DNA from: WHSW01 sp963769945
GTDB taxonomy: Bacteria; Actinomycetota; Thermoleophilia; Solirubrobacterales; 70-9
Direction: 5' to 3'
NCBI GenBank assembly: GCA_963769945.1
Contig: CAVYOA010000018.1
Location: 1 to 64,000 of the forward strand
DNA: 64,000 bases
The first letter of the stretch is position 1; each line of letters starts with the position of its first letter. This document shows positions 43,747 to 51,745 of the stretch, one piece after another. Below the pieces are notes generated by a model that was not told the origin of the DNA, made no database searches, and worked only from the letters and a program-made list of their open reading frames with translations. Both the position numbers and the translations under genes were made by a program.

Positions 43747-44819
43747 ACCTTGATCGTGATCACGTCGCCATCGGCGACGACATAGGTACGGCCTTCGGTG
43801 CGGAGCTTGCCCTGATCGCGGGCGCCGGCGTAGCCGCCGGTCTCGATCAGGTCGCTCCAGGCGACGACCTCGGCCCGCACGAACGCATCCTGAATCTCGC
43901 CATGGATCGTCCCCGCCGCCTCCCAAGCGGTCGAGCCACGGCGCAGCGAACGCGCCATCGCCTCCTTGTCCTCACCCGCGGTGAAGAAGACGATCAGCTC
44001 GAGCAGCTCGAAGGCGGCGGCGATCAAGCGTGCGAGGCCGGACTGTGAGATGCCGAGCTCCGCTCGCATCTCGGCAGCCTCAGCCTCGTCTTCGAGCTCG
44101 CCGAGCTCCACCTCTATCCGCGCCGAGATCGGGACCGCGCCGGCGCCGACCCTGCGGGCGTGCTCGGCGACCGCCTCGGGCACTTGCTCGGAGCCCTCGT
44201 CGACGTTCGCGACGTAGAGGATCGGCTTCGAGGTCAGGGCAAAGAGTCGCCGGGGCGCGTCCCTGGCCGCGTCGGGAGCAGGGATCTCGCGTACCGGTGT
44301 GCCGGCGCCGAGGCCCGCGACAACCTGCTCCAGCCAAGCCTGCTCGGCGACGGCCCCCTTGTCGCCCGACCTAGCTTGCTTGACCACGCGCTCGAGCCGG
44401 CGCTCGGCTTGGTCGAGGTCGGCCGCGAGCAGCTCGGTTTCGATCAGCTCGATGTCGTCGAGAGGGTCGATCCGGCCCTCCGGGTGGGGCACCGCGCCGC
44501 TTTGGTGGCAGCGCACGACGTGGCAGATCGCGTCGGTCTCGCGGATCGCGGCGAGGAATTGGTTGCCGAGCCCTTCTCCCTGCGAGGCGCCGGGGACGAG
44601 GCCGGCGATGTCGTGAAACTCGATCGTCTCGTTGACCACCTTGCTCGATCGCACCACCGCCGCCACCTCTTCCAGCCTCCGGTCGGGCACCGGCACGATT
44701 GCGACATTCGGGTCGATCGTGGTGAAGGCGTAGTCGCCGGTTTCCGCACCGGCGCGCGTCAGCGCGTTGAACAGCGTCGACTTGCCGGCGTTCGGCAGCC
44801 CGACGATCCCTATCTTCAC
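43743..44819 (-). CDS. ychF: YchF/OLA1 P-loop ATPase
   Basis: 358-residue TRAFAC-class protein that binds ribosomes and hydrolyses ATP in preference to GTP. G1 is KIGIVGLPNAGKSTLFNALT; the G2/G3 area has AFTTIDPNVAIVPVPD and FHDIAGLVPGASQGEGLGNQ. The G4 site reads LYVANVDEG (NVDE rather than NKxD), explaining ATP preference. The C-terminal TGS domain has GEDKEAMARSLRRGSTAWEA and IHGEIQDAFVRAEVVAW. The GTG at 44819 overlaps the preceding PAP2 stop as GTGA. The longer upstream frame is antisense/out-of-frame shadow. Co-transcription with lipid genes is evident; a functional link is not. Confidence 0.95.
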   Translation of the reverse strand: MKIGIVGLPNAGKSTLFNALTRAGAETGDYAFTTIDPNVAIVPVPDRRLEEVAAVVRSSKVVNETIEFHDIAGLVPGASQGEGLGNQFLAAIRETDAICHVVRCHQSGAVPHPEGRIDPLDDIELIETELLAADLDQAERRLERVVKQARSGDKGAVAEQAWLEQVVAGLGAGTPVREIPAPDAARDAPRRLFALTSKPILYVANVDEGSEQVPEAVAEHARRVGAGAVPISARIEVELGELEDEAEAAEMRAELGISQSGLARLIAAAFELLELIVFFTAGEDKEAMARSLRRGSTAWEAAGTIHGEIQDAFVRAEVVAWSDLIETGGYAGARDQGKLRTEGRTYVVADGDVITIKV

Positions 44820-45586
44820 GCCGTTTCTTCGGAGGGGGTCTCGCCGGCTTCGGCGACGTCGTCGATCTCGGCAGGGGCGCTGGCGCCACCGTTGCCGGCG
44901 GCGTGGCTCGTTGCCTGGGCACGTTCGTTGGCGTCGACAGCGAGCTCGAACAGGCGCTCCTCGGTCGGTGCCTCGCCGAGCCCCGGAACGAGCATGCCGA
45001 GGCCAACGCCGAGAACCGCGCCCGCGAGCACATCGGACGGATAGTGCATGCCGAGGTAAGGGCGCCCGACGCAGATCGCCGCAGCGAGTGTGAACAGATA
45101 CGGCCGAGCTAGCGGCTGTACTCGCCCGAGAGCGGTCGCCGCCGCGACCGAGGAGGTCGAATGTGCGGAGGGGAAGGAGAGCTTGCTCGGAGCCCGCGCG
45201 AGCGCGGGGTGATCCTCGATCAGCGGTCGTTCGCGCCCGAAGCCGACCTTGAAGGCGTAGTTGACGACTACCGCGGCCGGCCCGACCAGTGCCGCGGTCA
45301 GGTACTGGCTGCGGCGGTTTTCGTCTACCGACGCTCCGATCGCACCGATTCCGGCCCAGACGAATCCGTGCTCGCCGGCGAGCCCGAGCGCCTTCATCAC
45401 CGTTTCGACAGGCTCTGAGTGCCCGCGCGTGCGCAAGAGCCGCAGCACCCCTTGGTCGGCGTTGCCGAGCGCGGCGAGCACCGGATTTCGCGGCGCCACC
45501 TGACGACCTGGGAGCAGACGGCGACCGGTCCTTCTCACCGTCTTGACGGCACGCTTGCGCGGGGATCGGCTTCGAGTCAGCAGCAC
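44816..45586 (-). CDS. PAP2-family phosphatase
   Basis: The 256-residue membrane phosphatase has the PAP2 active site in three parts: VGFGRERPLIEDHPALARAP (KxxxxxxRP with Lys before it), KLSFPSAHSTSSVAAATALG (PSGH as PSAH) and CVGRPYLGMHYPSDVLAGAV (SRxxxxxHxxxD, Gly in place of Ser). Hydrophobic spans surround them. The C-terminal 50 residues are acidic and low complexity. It follows the PLD gene by 23 bases. Likely substrates are phosphatidate or undecaprenyl pyrophosphate; context with a lipid kinase and PLD favours phospholipid turnover. The stop overlaps ychF. Confidence 0.87.
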   Translation of the reverse strand: MLLTRSRSPRKRAVKTVRRTGRRLLPGRQVAPRNPVLAALGNADQGVLRLLRTRGHSEPVETVMKALGLAGEHGFVWAGIGAIGASVDENRRSQYLTAALVGPAAVVVNYAFKVGFGRERPLIEDHPALARAPSKLSFPSAHSTSSVAAATALGRVQPLARPYLFTLAAAICVGRPYLGMHYPSDVLAGAVLGVGLGMLVPGLGEAPTEERLFELAVDANERAQATSHAAGNGGASAPAEIDDVAEAGETPSEETA

Positions 45587-45609
45587 CGCACGCAGGATAC
45601 GGGCAGCAC

Positions 45610-46962
45610 TCAGAGCTCGCGGCGCAGCACCTTGGTCGACGCCTCCGTCGCGCGCTGAAACAGCGAGCGGTCGCTCCAGCGCTCGGGGGAGATCTCGTCC
45701 GAGCGCTCGAGGTCGTTGGCGAACGCTGCAGAGAGCGCCTCCGCGAACTCCTTGTCCCAGACGCAGAGGGTGACCTCGTCGTGCAGCTGAAACGAGCGGT
45801 TGTCGAAGTTGATCGTGCCCACCGACGACCAGATGCCATCGATGCAGACCGACTTCGCGTGCAGCATCGTCGGCTGGAACTCGTAGATTCGGACACCCGC
45901 CTCGAGCAGCTGGCCGTAGGCGGCGCGCCCTGCGACGCGGACGAAGCCCTTGTCGATGTGAGGGCCGGGGACGAGAATGCGGACGTCGACCCCGCGCTCG
46001 GCTGCGGTGGCCAGCGCGTCGGTGAACGCCGGCCTGGGCACGAAGTAGGCGGCGGTGAGCTCGATCGAGCGCTGCGCCGAGGCAATTGCCAGGTAGTAGA
46101 GGGCCTCGGCGTTGGTGTCACCGACCTTCGCCGATGAGCGCACGAACTGCATCCGGCCCTCGTCACCGAGCGGCTCGAGCTCCGGCAGGTACTGATCCCC
46201 CGCGAGGACCTCGCCAGTCGCCTCGAGCCAGTTCTCGGCGAACGCGCCCTGCATGCTGCGCACGACCGGCCCGCGAACGCGAACGTGGCTGTCGCGCCAA
46301 TGGTCGGAGTCCTGTGCGTCCCCCGTCCACTCCTCGGCGATGCCGACGCCGCCGGTCATGCCGACGCGACCGTCGGCGACGAGGACGCGCCGGTGCGTGC
46401 GGTTTTGCAGGCGCTTGATTGCGTACGGCTTGGGTGGGCGAAAGAGGATCACTCGCACCCCCGCGTCACGCATATCGCTGATCAGCGAACGCTTGATCTG
46501 GGCGGCTCCGAGCGCATCGAGGATGACGTTGCAGCGCACACCAGCCTTGGCCCGCGCGGCGATCGCAGCGGCGATATCCGCGGCGATGTCGCCGCGCCAA
46601 TAGACGTAGGTCTGCACGTTCAGCGTCTCTTGCGCCGACTCGATCGTCTCGATGAACGCGGGAAAGATCCGATCGCCGTTGATCAGCAGCTCCGCCTTGT
46701 TGCCGGTGGTGATCTTCGCCGCCGTCAACGCCTCGGCCGCCCGCAGAAAATCCTCGGAGTCGACATCGAGATCGGGCTCGATCTCGTAGCCGAAGGCGCC
46801 CTCGCGACGGTGGCGCAGGCTGTCGGCCGCATACCAGGCGGCGGCTGTGGCGGCGGTCGTCGTCATCAGGCCGTACTTGCGCCAGGCGCGCTTGTATTCA
46901 GGCTCGCGGCGGTGAACTCGTGGGGCCGTGAGACGCAGATGCCGAAGCTCGCGCAGGTCCAT
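45610..46962 (-). CDS. Phospholipase D family protein (cardiolipin synthase-like)
   Basis: The protein has 450 residues. ATG 46962 overlaps the stop of the lipid kinase (TGATG). Two HKD motifs are seen. The second is regular: TMLHAKSVCIDGIWSSVGTI and NFDNRSFQLHDEVTL. The first reads RTHRRVLVADGRVGMTGGVG, with Arg where HxK normally has Lys. A hydrophobic stretch near the N-terminus (TTTAATAAAWYAADSL) may be a membrane anchor. NVQTYVYWRGDIAADIAAAI precedes the first motif, as in cardiolipin synthases. Synthase versus hydrolase activity is not certain given the Arg change. Confidence 0.85.
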   Translation of the reverse strand: MDLRELRHLRLTAPRVHRREPEYKRAWRKYGLMTTTAATAAAWYAADSLRHRREGAFGYEIEPDLDVDSEDFLRAAEALTAAKITTGNKAELLINGDRIFPAFIETIESAQETLNVQTYVYWRGDIAADIAAAIAARAKAGVRCNVILDALGAAQIKRSLISDMRDAGVRVILFRPPKPYAIKRLQNRTHRRVLVADGRVGMTGGVGIAEEWTGDAQDSDHWRDSHVRVRGPVVRSMQGAFAENWLEATGEVLAGDQYLPELEPLGDEGRMQFVRSSAKVGDTNAEALYYLAIASAQRSIELTAAYFVPRPAFTDALATAAERGVDVRILVPGPHIDKGFVRVAGRAAYGQLLEAGVRIYEFQPTMLHAKSVCIDGIWSSVGTINFDNRSFQLHDEVTLCVWDKEFAEALSAAFANDLERSDEISPERWSDRSLFQRATEASTKVLRREL

Positions 46963-47801
46963 CACCCGACCACGACCTCGAACGCGCGCGGCTCGACCGT
47001 GAAGTGCAGGTGCGAGTCTTCGAGCACCTCGCCGTCGACGTTGAAGCCGGTGACGCCATCGGTGTCGACGTCGACCGAGCGCCCCTCGCCGGTGATCACT
47101 CCCGTCTGCTCCTCGATCCCGCCGGCGCGGATGCCGTAAGCGCGGTGGACCAATCGCGCGCGCGAGCTGCCTTCGATCACGACCACGTCGAGGACGCCGT
47201 CGTGCGGATCGGCCTCCACCTCCGACCCGCCGCCGAAGGCGCCGGTGCAGGCGACGATCACCTGCCACGCCTCGCCCTCGAAGAGCTCGCTCTCGTCGCA
47301 GACGACGCGACAGCGAATCGGATCGGCGCTGATCCCAGCCCGTACCGCACCGACAAGGTAGGCGAGCGGGCCCAGGCGCTGCTTGAGGCTGTCCGCCTCC
47401 CGCGCGGCAACCGGCGCCAGGCCAGCACTGGCGGCGTTGACGAAGGGGCGGTCACCGACACGGCCGAGGTCTACCGCCCGGGTCTCGATCCCGCTCGCGG
47501 CAAGCTCGACCGCCTCCTCAAGCCCGTCGGGGATCTCGAGCGCGCGGGCGAAGTCGTTGGCCGTGCCGACGGGGACGACGCCCAGTGGCACGCCGGAGCG
47601 GGCGGCGGCCGCTGCGCCGCAGCCGACCGAGCCATCGCCGCCGGCAACGATGATCCGCGAGGGCCCGAAGGCGACGACATCGTCTGACTCATCGAGGGCG
47701 AAGCGCTTAGGTTCATCGCCACGCTCGCGCAGCATCCGCTCGACCTCTTGCGCCTCACCCTGGCCGGAGTCCCGGTTGGCCAGCAAGGCGATGGTTCCCA
47801 C
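46962..47801 (-). CDS. YegS/diacylglycerol kinase-family lipid kinase
   Basis: About 279 residues. The DAGK catalytic core is IIVAGGDGSVGCGAAAAARS (GGDG), followed by VPLGVVPVGTANDFARALEI. Later segments (PFVNAASAGLAPVAAREADS and VDVDTDGVTGFNVDGEVLED) match the YegS/LCB5-like C-terminal domain. GTG 47801 gives VGTIALLANRDSGQGEAQEV. The upstream extension to 47870 is not family-like. It is the first gene of an operon with PLD, PAP2 and ychF and diverges from a membrane protein 53 bases away. It probably phosphorylates a diacylglycerol or similar alcohol; the lipid is not known. Confidence 0.87.
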   Translation of the reverse strand: MGTIALLANRDSGQGEAQEVERMLRERGDEPKRFALDESDDVVAFGPSRIIVAGGDGSVGCGAAAAARSGVPLGVVPVGTANDFARALEIPDGLEEAVELAASGIETRAVDLGRVGDRPFVNAASAGLAPVAAREADSLKQRLGPLAYLVGAVRAGISADPIRCRVVCDESELFEGEAWQVIVACTGAFGGGSEVEADPHDGVLDVVVIEGSSRARLVHRAYGIRAGGIEEQTGVITGEGRSVDVDTDGVTGFNVDGEVLEDSHLHFTVEPRAFEVVVG

Positions 47802-47854
47802 AGTGCGCCAGCGTACCCATCGTGGGTTCGCGAAAACGAGACAATGGCGCGCCG

Positions 47855-48952
47855 ATGGACGAATCCGCACAGCTGAAGGCTTATGAGCGACAGTTTCGCC
47901 GCGCCGGGCTGCCCCTGTTCGTCGACGGCTTCACGGCCTCAGGCGACGTCTTCAACCGCGCCGCGCCGGTGCTCGGGATCGTCTTTCTGGCCGAGTTGCT
48001 CGGAGCCGGCCAACTCGACTGGACTTGGTGGCAGAATCTTCTCGCGGTCCTCGGCGGCGTCGGCCTCATGCTCGTCGCCATCGCCGTGCTCAACGTCGCC
48101 GCCGGTAATCCGCCGAGCGCGATCCCCGAGCGCATTGGCAAGACGGAGCTGGCTGCGTTCGTCGTTTTTCCCGCACTGCTGCCGCTGATCTTCGGTGGCC
48201 AGGTCGGCAGCTTCGCCGCAACGATCGCGGCGAACCTGACACTGCTGGCGTTGATCTACGCGATCTTCGTCTACGGCCTCCTGGCGATCTTGGTCTGGGT
48301 TCTGAATCGGCTTGCGGGCCAGCTCGCCTCCTCGCTCGGCCTGCTCGCCAAGGCGGTGCCGCTGCTGGCGATCTTCGCCCTGCTCTCGTTTACGACCGAG
48401 GAGATGTGGGACATCTTCGGCCCGATCTCGAGCTTCGCCTATGCCGCCGTGATCGGCCTCTTCGCCGCGCTCGGCACCGCTTTCTTAGTCGTGCGAGTTC
48501 CACGGGAGACGCGCCGGCTCGAGCGCGAGGTTGGCGTCGGACCGCCGTTGAGCCGCGCCCAGGGATTCAACGTCGGCTTGGTCTTGTTCGTGAGTCAGGC
48601 GGTGCAGGTGTTGATCGTCAGCTTCACGATCGGCGCTTTCTTCGTCGTCTTCGGCATGCTCGCGATCGACGAGGCAACCAGGCTCGAGTGGATGGATACC
48701 GTTGGCAACACGTTGCTCAGCATCGGTATCGCGGGCGATGAGTTCGAGCTCACCACGCAGCTGCTGCGCGTCGCCGGCGGCCTCGCCGCGTTCTCGGGCT
48801 TTTACTTCGCTGTTGCGATGCTGACCGACTCGACCTATCGCGAGGAGTTCCTCGAGGAGCTCACCGACGAGATGTGCGCGAGCTTCAAGGCCCGCGCCGA
48901 GTACCTGCAACTGCGCGGTCGCCTCGCACCGGAGCCAAAGGCTGCGACATGA
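47855..48952 (+). CDS. Polytopic membrane protein of unknown function, coupled to BtrH-like gene
   Basis: The 365-residue protein has about eight spans (for example VLGIVFLAELLGAGQLDWTW, NLLAVLGGVGLMLVAIAVLN, LLALIYAIFVYGLLAILVWV and FTIGAFFVVFGMLAIDEATR). A short basic N-terminal cytosolic segment (ESAQLKAYERQFRRAGLPLF) precedes the first. A long helical linker (VRVPRETRRLEREVGVGPPL) is in the middle, and the C-terminus has a cytosolic helix (DEMCASFKARAEYLQL). No family is recognised. The stop overlaps the next ATG by four bases. The start is ATG 47855; an extension to 47822 is possible. Confidence 0.8.
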   Translation: MDESAQLKAYERQFRRAGLPLFVDGFTASGDVFNRAAPVLGIVFLAELLGAGQLDWTWWQNLLAVLGGVGLMLVAIAVLNVAAGNPPSAIPERIGKTELAAFVVFPALLPLIFGGQVGSFAATIAANLTLLALIYAIFVYGLLAILVWVLNRLAGQLASSLGLLAKAVPLLAIFALLSFTTEEMWDIFGPISSFAYAAVIGLFAALGTAFLVVRVPRETRRLEREVGVGPPLSRAQGFNVGLVLFVSQAVQVLIVSFTIGAFFVVFGMLAIDEATRLEWMDTVGNTLLSIGIAGDEFELTTQLLRVAGGLAAFSGFYFAVAMLTDSTYREEFLEELTDEMCASFKARAEYLQLRGRLAPEPKAAT

Positions 48953-49947
48953 GCGCGACCATGGTCGCGGGCTATCGCCACGTCCCCGGCAACCACTGCG
49001 GCTCGACCGCGCTTCGCAACCTGCTCGCCTTCGGCGGCGTCGAGATCTCGGAGGAGATGGCGCTCGGCCTCGGCGCCGGAGCCTGCTTTTACTACGTGCC
49101 GCTCGACGGCCAATCGCCGTCGCGGTTCATCAACGGACGCGTCGGACGACTCGAGCAGCAGTTCTGCGAGCTCACCGGCGCCGCGCTCAAGCTGAGGACG
49201 TTCGACGACCCGCAGGAGTCCTGGCAGGCCGCTCGCGAGCTGGTCGACAAGGGCATGCCGGCGCTGCTATTGACCGACCTCTACTACCTCGACCATTACG
49301 GCACATCCGCCCATTTTCCCGGGCACGCTGTCGTCCTCGCCGGATACGACGAAGAGCTCGCCTATCTCTCGGACACCGCCTTCACCGAGCTTCAGACGAC
49401 GCGGCTCGAGAACCTCGCTCGCGCCCGTCACGGCGACCATCCGATCTTCCCGCTCGAGGGCCACATGCTGTCACTGCCTGGCAGCGAGCTCGACGATCCC
49501 AGGCCGGTGGCGGCGCAGGCGATCGAGCGCAACGCAACGCAGATGATCGAGCCGGCGATGGGCGAGTTCGAGGGCCTGCCGGCGCTGCGACGCTTCGCCG
49601 CCGAGGTCGGCGATTGGCCCGCCCAGATCGAGGACTGGCAGTGGTGTGCCCGCTTCGGCTATCAGGTGATCGAACGCCGCGGCACGGGCGGCGGCAATTT
49701 CCGGCTCATGTACTCGCGTTTTCTCGCCGAGGTCGCGAGCCCCCAGGCCGGCCTCTGCGAGGAGGCGGCGCAGCGCTGGACGGGGCTGGGCGCGGCGCTG
49801 CTGGCTGCGAGCGAGTCCGACGAGCCCGAGCCGTCGCTGTGGGACACGATCGGCCACGAAGCGCAGGCCGTGCTCGAGCTGGAAGAGCGCCTGTGGCCGG
49901 CGCTGGGAGCTGACCCATCAGGTCGAGCGGCAGATTTCGTGGCGTAG
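48949..49947 (+). CDS. BtrH N-terminal/DUF4872-type cysteine acyltransferase-like protein
   Basis: The 332-residue soluble protein has the BtrH_N papain-like fold: YRHVPGNHCGSTALRNLLAF (candidate nucleophile Cys), GACFYYVPLDGQSPSRFING, LLTDLYYLDHYGTSAHFPGH (candidate His) and AVVLAGYDEELAYLSDTAF (candidate Asp). The second half is helical, as in DUF4872: MIEPAMGEFEGLPALRRFAA, YQVIERRGTGGGNFRLMYSR. In butirosin synthesis BtrH transfers an acyl group from a carrier protein; no carrier or aminoglycoside gene is near here. The target could be a lipid or peptide. ATG 48949 is ATGA-coupled to the membrane gene. Its 3' end overlaps topoisomerase by 30 bases. Confidence 0.82.
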   Translation: MSATMVAGYRHVPGNHCGSTALRNLLAFGGVEISEEMALGLGAGACFYYVPLDGQSPSRFINGRVGRLEQQFCELTGAALKLRTFDDPQESWQAARELVDKGMPALLLTDLYYLDHYGTSAHFPGHAVVLAGYDEELAYLSDTAFTELQTTRLENLARARHGDHPIFPLEGHMLSLPGSELDDPRPVAAQAIERNATQMIEPAMGEFEGLPALRRFAAEVGDWPAQIEDWQWCARFGYQVIERRGTGGGNFRLMYSRFLAEVASPQAGLCEEAAQRWTGLGAALLAASESDEPEPSLWDTIGHEAQAVLELEERLWPALGADPSGRAADFVA

Positions 49948-51000
49948 CCTGACGCTTGTGCCGTTCGGCCGAGCTGGGGTGGCAGTGCGGAGCAGGCGCA
50001 GCACCGCGCGCTCGATCTTCTCGCGCTCGACGAACTCGCCAGGGTCGCCTTCGGCGACCAGGCGCTTAAGCGAAGCGCGAATCGTCTGGCCTGAATCGAA
50101 GCGGTCGAAGACGCGAGGGTCGATGTAGGCGCTGCGACAGACGGCGGGCGTGTTCGAGAGATAGTCGGCGACTCGCTTTATCGACTCGGTTGCAGCGCGT
50201 TTCCGCGCCGCTGCGGTCTCTGCATGATGACCTATGGCGGCGAGCTCGACGGCGCAGAGCACGGTCGCGTTCCAGGTGCGGAAGTCCTTGGCGGTGTAGT
50301 CCCTGCCGCCCATCGCCTCCTTCAGATACCCGTTGATGTCGGGCGCCTTGACGTCGACCCACTTGTGGCCATCGCGAAAGGCCAGTAGCTCCAGACCGCC
50401 CCCCTTGCGAGCGAGCAGGGACTTGATCGTCGGCACGACAGCGGGATCGGCAATGTCTTGGCGGTGGCGCTTTGAGCCTTTGGCGGTGTAGTCGAACGAG
50501 GCGACGCCGCGGCTGACCTTGACGTGCTTTCGCCGCAGAGTCGAGAGGCCGAAGGTCTCGTTCTCTGCGGTGTAGCGGTCGGAGCCGACGCGAAAGAAAC
50601 CAAGATCGAGCAGCCGCACCGAGCAAGCGAGGACGCGGTCGCGAACCAAACCGCGAAGAGCGAGGTCTGCGGCGGCTCTGTCGCGCATCGCCGGCAGCGA
50701 CTTGGCGAACCTCTCCATCGAGGCGAACTTCTCGCGATCGCGATCGGCGCGCCAATCGGGGTGGTAGAGGTACTGCTTGCGGCCGCGGCCATCGATTCCC
50801 GTCGCCTGGATGTGGCCCCGCGGGTGCGGGGAGATCCACACCTCCTCCCATGCTGGCGGGATCGCGAGCTCGGCAATCCGCTCGCGAACCTCGCGGTCGG
50901 CGATCTTGGTGCCGTCCTCCTCGACGTAGCCGAACCCCTTCCCGCGCCTGACGCGGCGGATTCCGGGTCGCCTGACGTCGACTCTTCGTAAGCGTGCCAT
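49918..51000 (-). CDS. DNA topoisomerase IB (poxvirus/eukaryote-like)
   Basis: The 360-residue enzyme relaxes supercoils by a 3'-phosphotyrosyl intermediate. Its N-terminal domain has GKGFGYVEEDGTKIADREVR and WISPHPRGHIQATGIDGRGR. The catalytic domain has LGFFRVGSDRYTAENETFGL, HVKVSRGVASFDYTAKGSK and DFRTWNATVLCAVELAA, with the active Tyr in LSNTPAVCRSAYIDPRVF. These features mark the bacterial topoisomerase IB family known from Deinococcus and many actinobacteria. The C-terminal tail (TATPARPNGTSVRLRHEIC) overlaps the BtrH-like gene convergently. It is preceded by a 73-base gap from DUF3107 and may be its own transcript. Confidence 0.92.
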   Translation of the reverse strand: MARLRRVDVRRPGIRRVRRGKGFGYVEEDGTKIADREVRERIAELAIPPAWEEVWISPHPRGHIQATGIDGRGRKQYLYHPDWRADRDREKFASMERFAKSLPAMRDRAAADLALRGLVRDRVLACSVRLLDLGFFRVGSDRYTAENETFGLSTLRRKHVKVSRGVASFDYTAKGSKRHRQDIADPAVVPTIKSLLARKGGGLELLAFRDGHKWVDVKAPDINGYLKEAMGGRDYTAKDFRTWNATVLCAVELAAIGHHAETAAARKRAATESIKRVADYLSNTPAVCRSAYIDPRVFDRFDSGQTIRASLKRLVAEGDPGEFVEREKIERAVLRLLRTATPARPNGTSVRLRHEICRST

Positions 51001-51073
51001 GGAGTTGCAGTTCTACCCGGCGTGGCGCGCTGCAAGCAACCCGAGCGCGCGATGTCACGCGTGGGTGCGGCGC

Positions 51074-51295
51074 CTAGTTCGAGAAGCCGATGCCTCTGGC
51101 CGCGTCGGTGACCCGGATGAATACGACCGTGGCCAGGTTCAGCGCAACCGTTCCCTCGCTGACCTCGAGGTCGTACCAGCCCTCGCCGGCTCCGACCGCT
51201 TGGCGCAGCTCGCGTAGGTCGCTCTCGCCCAGCTTCACCGAGAGCACCTGCCCGATCCCGAAACCGATCTCAACCTTGTGTTGCTCTTCCGCCAT
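51074..51295 (-). CDS. DUF3107 family small protein
   Basis: The 73-residue protein begins AEEQHKVEIGFGIGQVLSVK and ends LNLATVVFIRVTDAARGIGF, a single alpha/beta domain like the small DUF3107 proteins of actinobacteria. No enzymatic residues stand out, and the family's role is unknown. It follows methylmalonyl-CoA epimerase by 11 bases, so they are probably co-transcribed. It is much shorter than most genes here, but has good codon use and a clear homologous shape. Confidence 0.72.
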   Translation of the reverse strand: MAEEQHKVEIGFGIGQVLSVKLGESDLRELRQAVGAGEGWYDLEVSEGTVALNLATVVFIRVTDAARGIGFSN

Positions 51296-51306
51296 TGACG
51301 TTCTCC

Positions 51307-51717
51307 TCAGTTTTCGTGCGCAGGTTCGACGATCTCGGTCAACACGCTTGCGGTCGCCTTTGGGTGAACGAATGCGACCCGGCTGCGGCGGATCCCCGTT
51401 CGCGCCTCGGTGTCGATCAGCTCGACGCCCGCTTCGGCGAGTTTCGACAGCGCTGCGTCGATGTCGTCGACACGGTAGGCGACATGATGCAGCCCCGGCC
51501 CCTTGCGGTCGATGAACTTCCCCACCGGGGTGTCGGGGCCGAGTGGGCGCAGGAGCTCGACGTGGCAGGCGCCGACATCGAGCAGAACCGCCTCGACGCC
51601 CTGCTCGTCCACGGTCTCGCGGTGCGCGACCGCCATCCCAAATGTGCCCTCGTAAAGCGCCAGCGCCTGGTCGAGATCAGCAACGGCGACCCCGACATGA
51701 TCGATCAGCCCGAACAT
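51307..51717 (-). CDS. mce: Methylmalonyl-CoA epimerase
   Basis: 136-residue vicinal-oxygen-chelate enzyme that interconverts (R)- and (S)-methylmalonyl-CoA for propionyl-CoA and branched-chain acid catabolism. The halves are FGLIDHVGVAVADLDQALAL (metal His) and GPGLHHVAYRVDDIDAALSK (metal His). Catalytic and metal Glu lie in DVGACHVELLRPL and ASVLTEIVEP. Its size is typical. Mutase (mutAB) and propionyl-CoA carboxylase genes are not in this window. It is 30 bases downstream of the ftsH gene on the same strand. Confidence 0.92.
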   Translation of the reverse strand: MFGLIDHVGVAVADLDQALALYEGTFGMAVAHRETVDEQGVEAVLLDVGACHVELLRPLGPDTPVGKFIDRKGPGLHHVAYRVDDIDAALSKLAEAGVELIDTEARTGIRRSRVAFVHPKATASVLTEIVEPAHEN

Positions 51718-51745
51718 CGGCTCAATCTAGCGAGCCGAGCGAAAG

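Noticed and set aside
43743..46166. One 807-codon frame joining ychF with sequence antisense or out of frame to PAP2 and PLD
   Set aside because: Only the last 358 codons are YchF. The upstream part is Arg/Ser-rich shadow sequence, and GTG 44819 is the true start.
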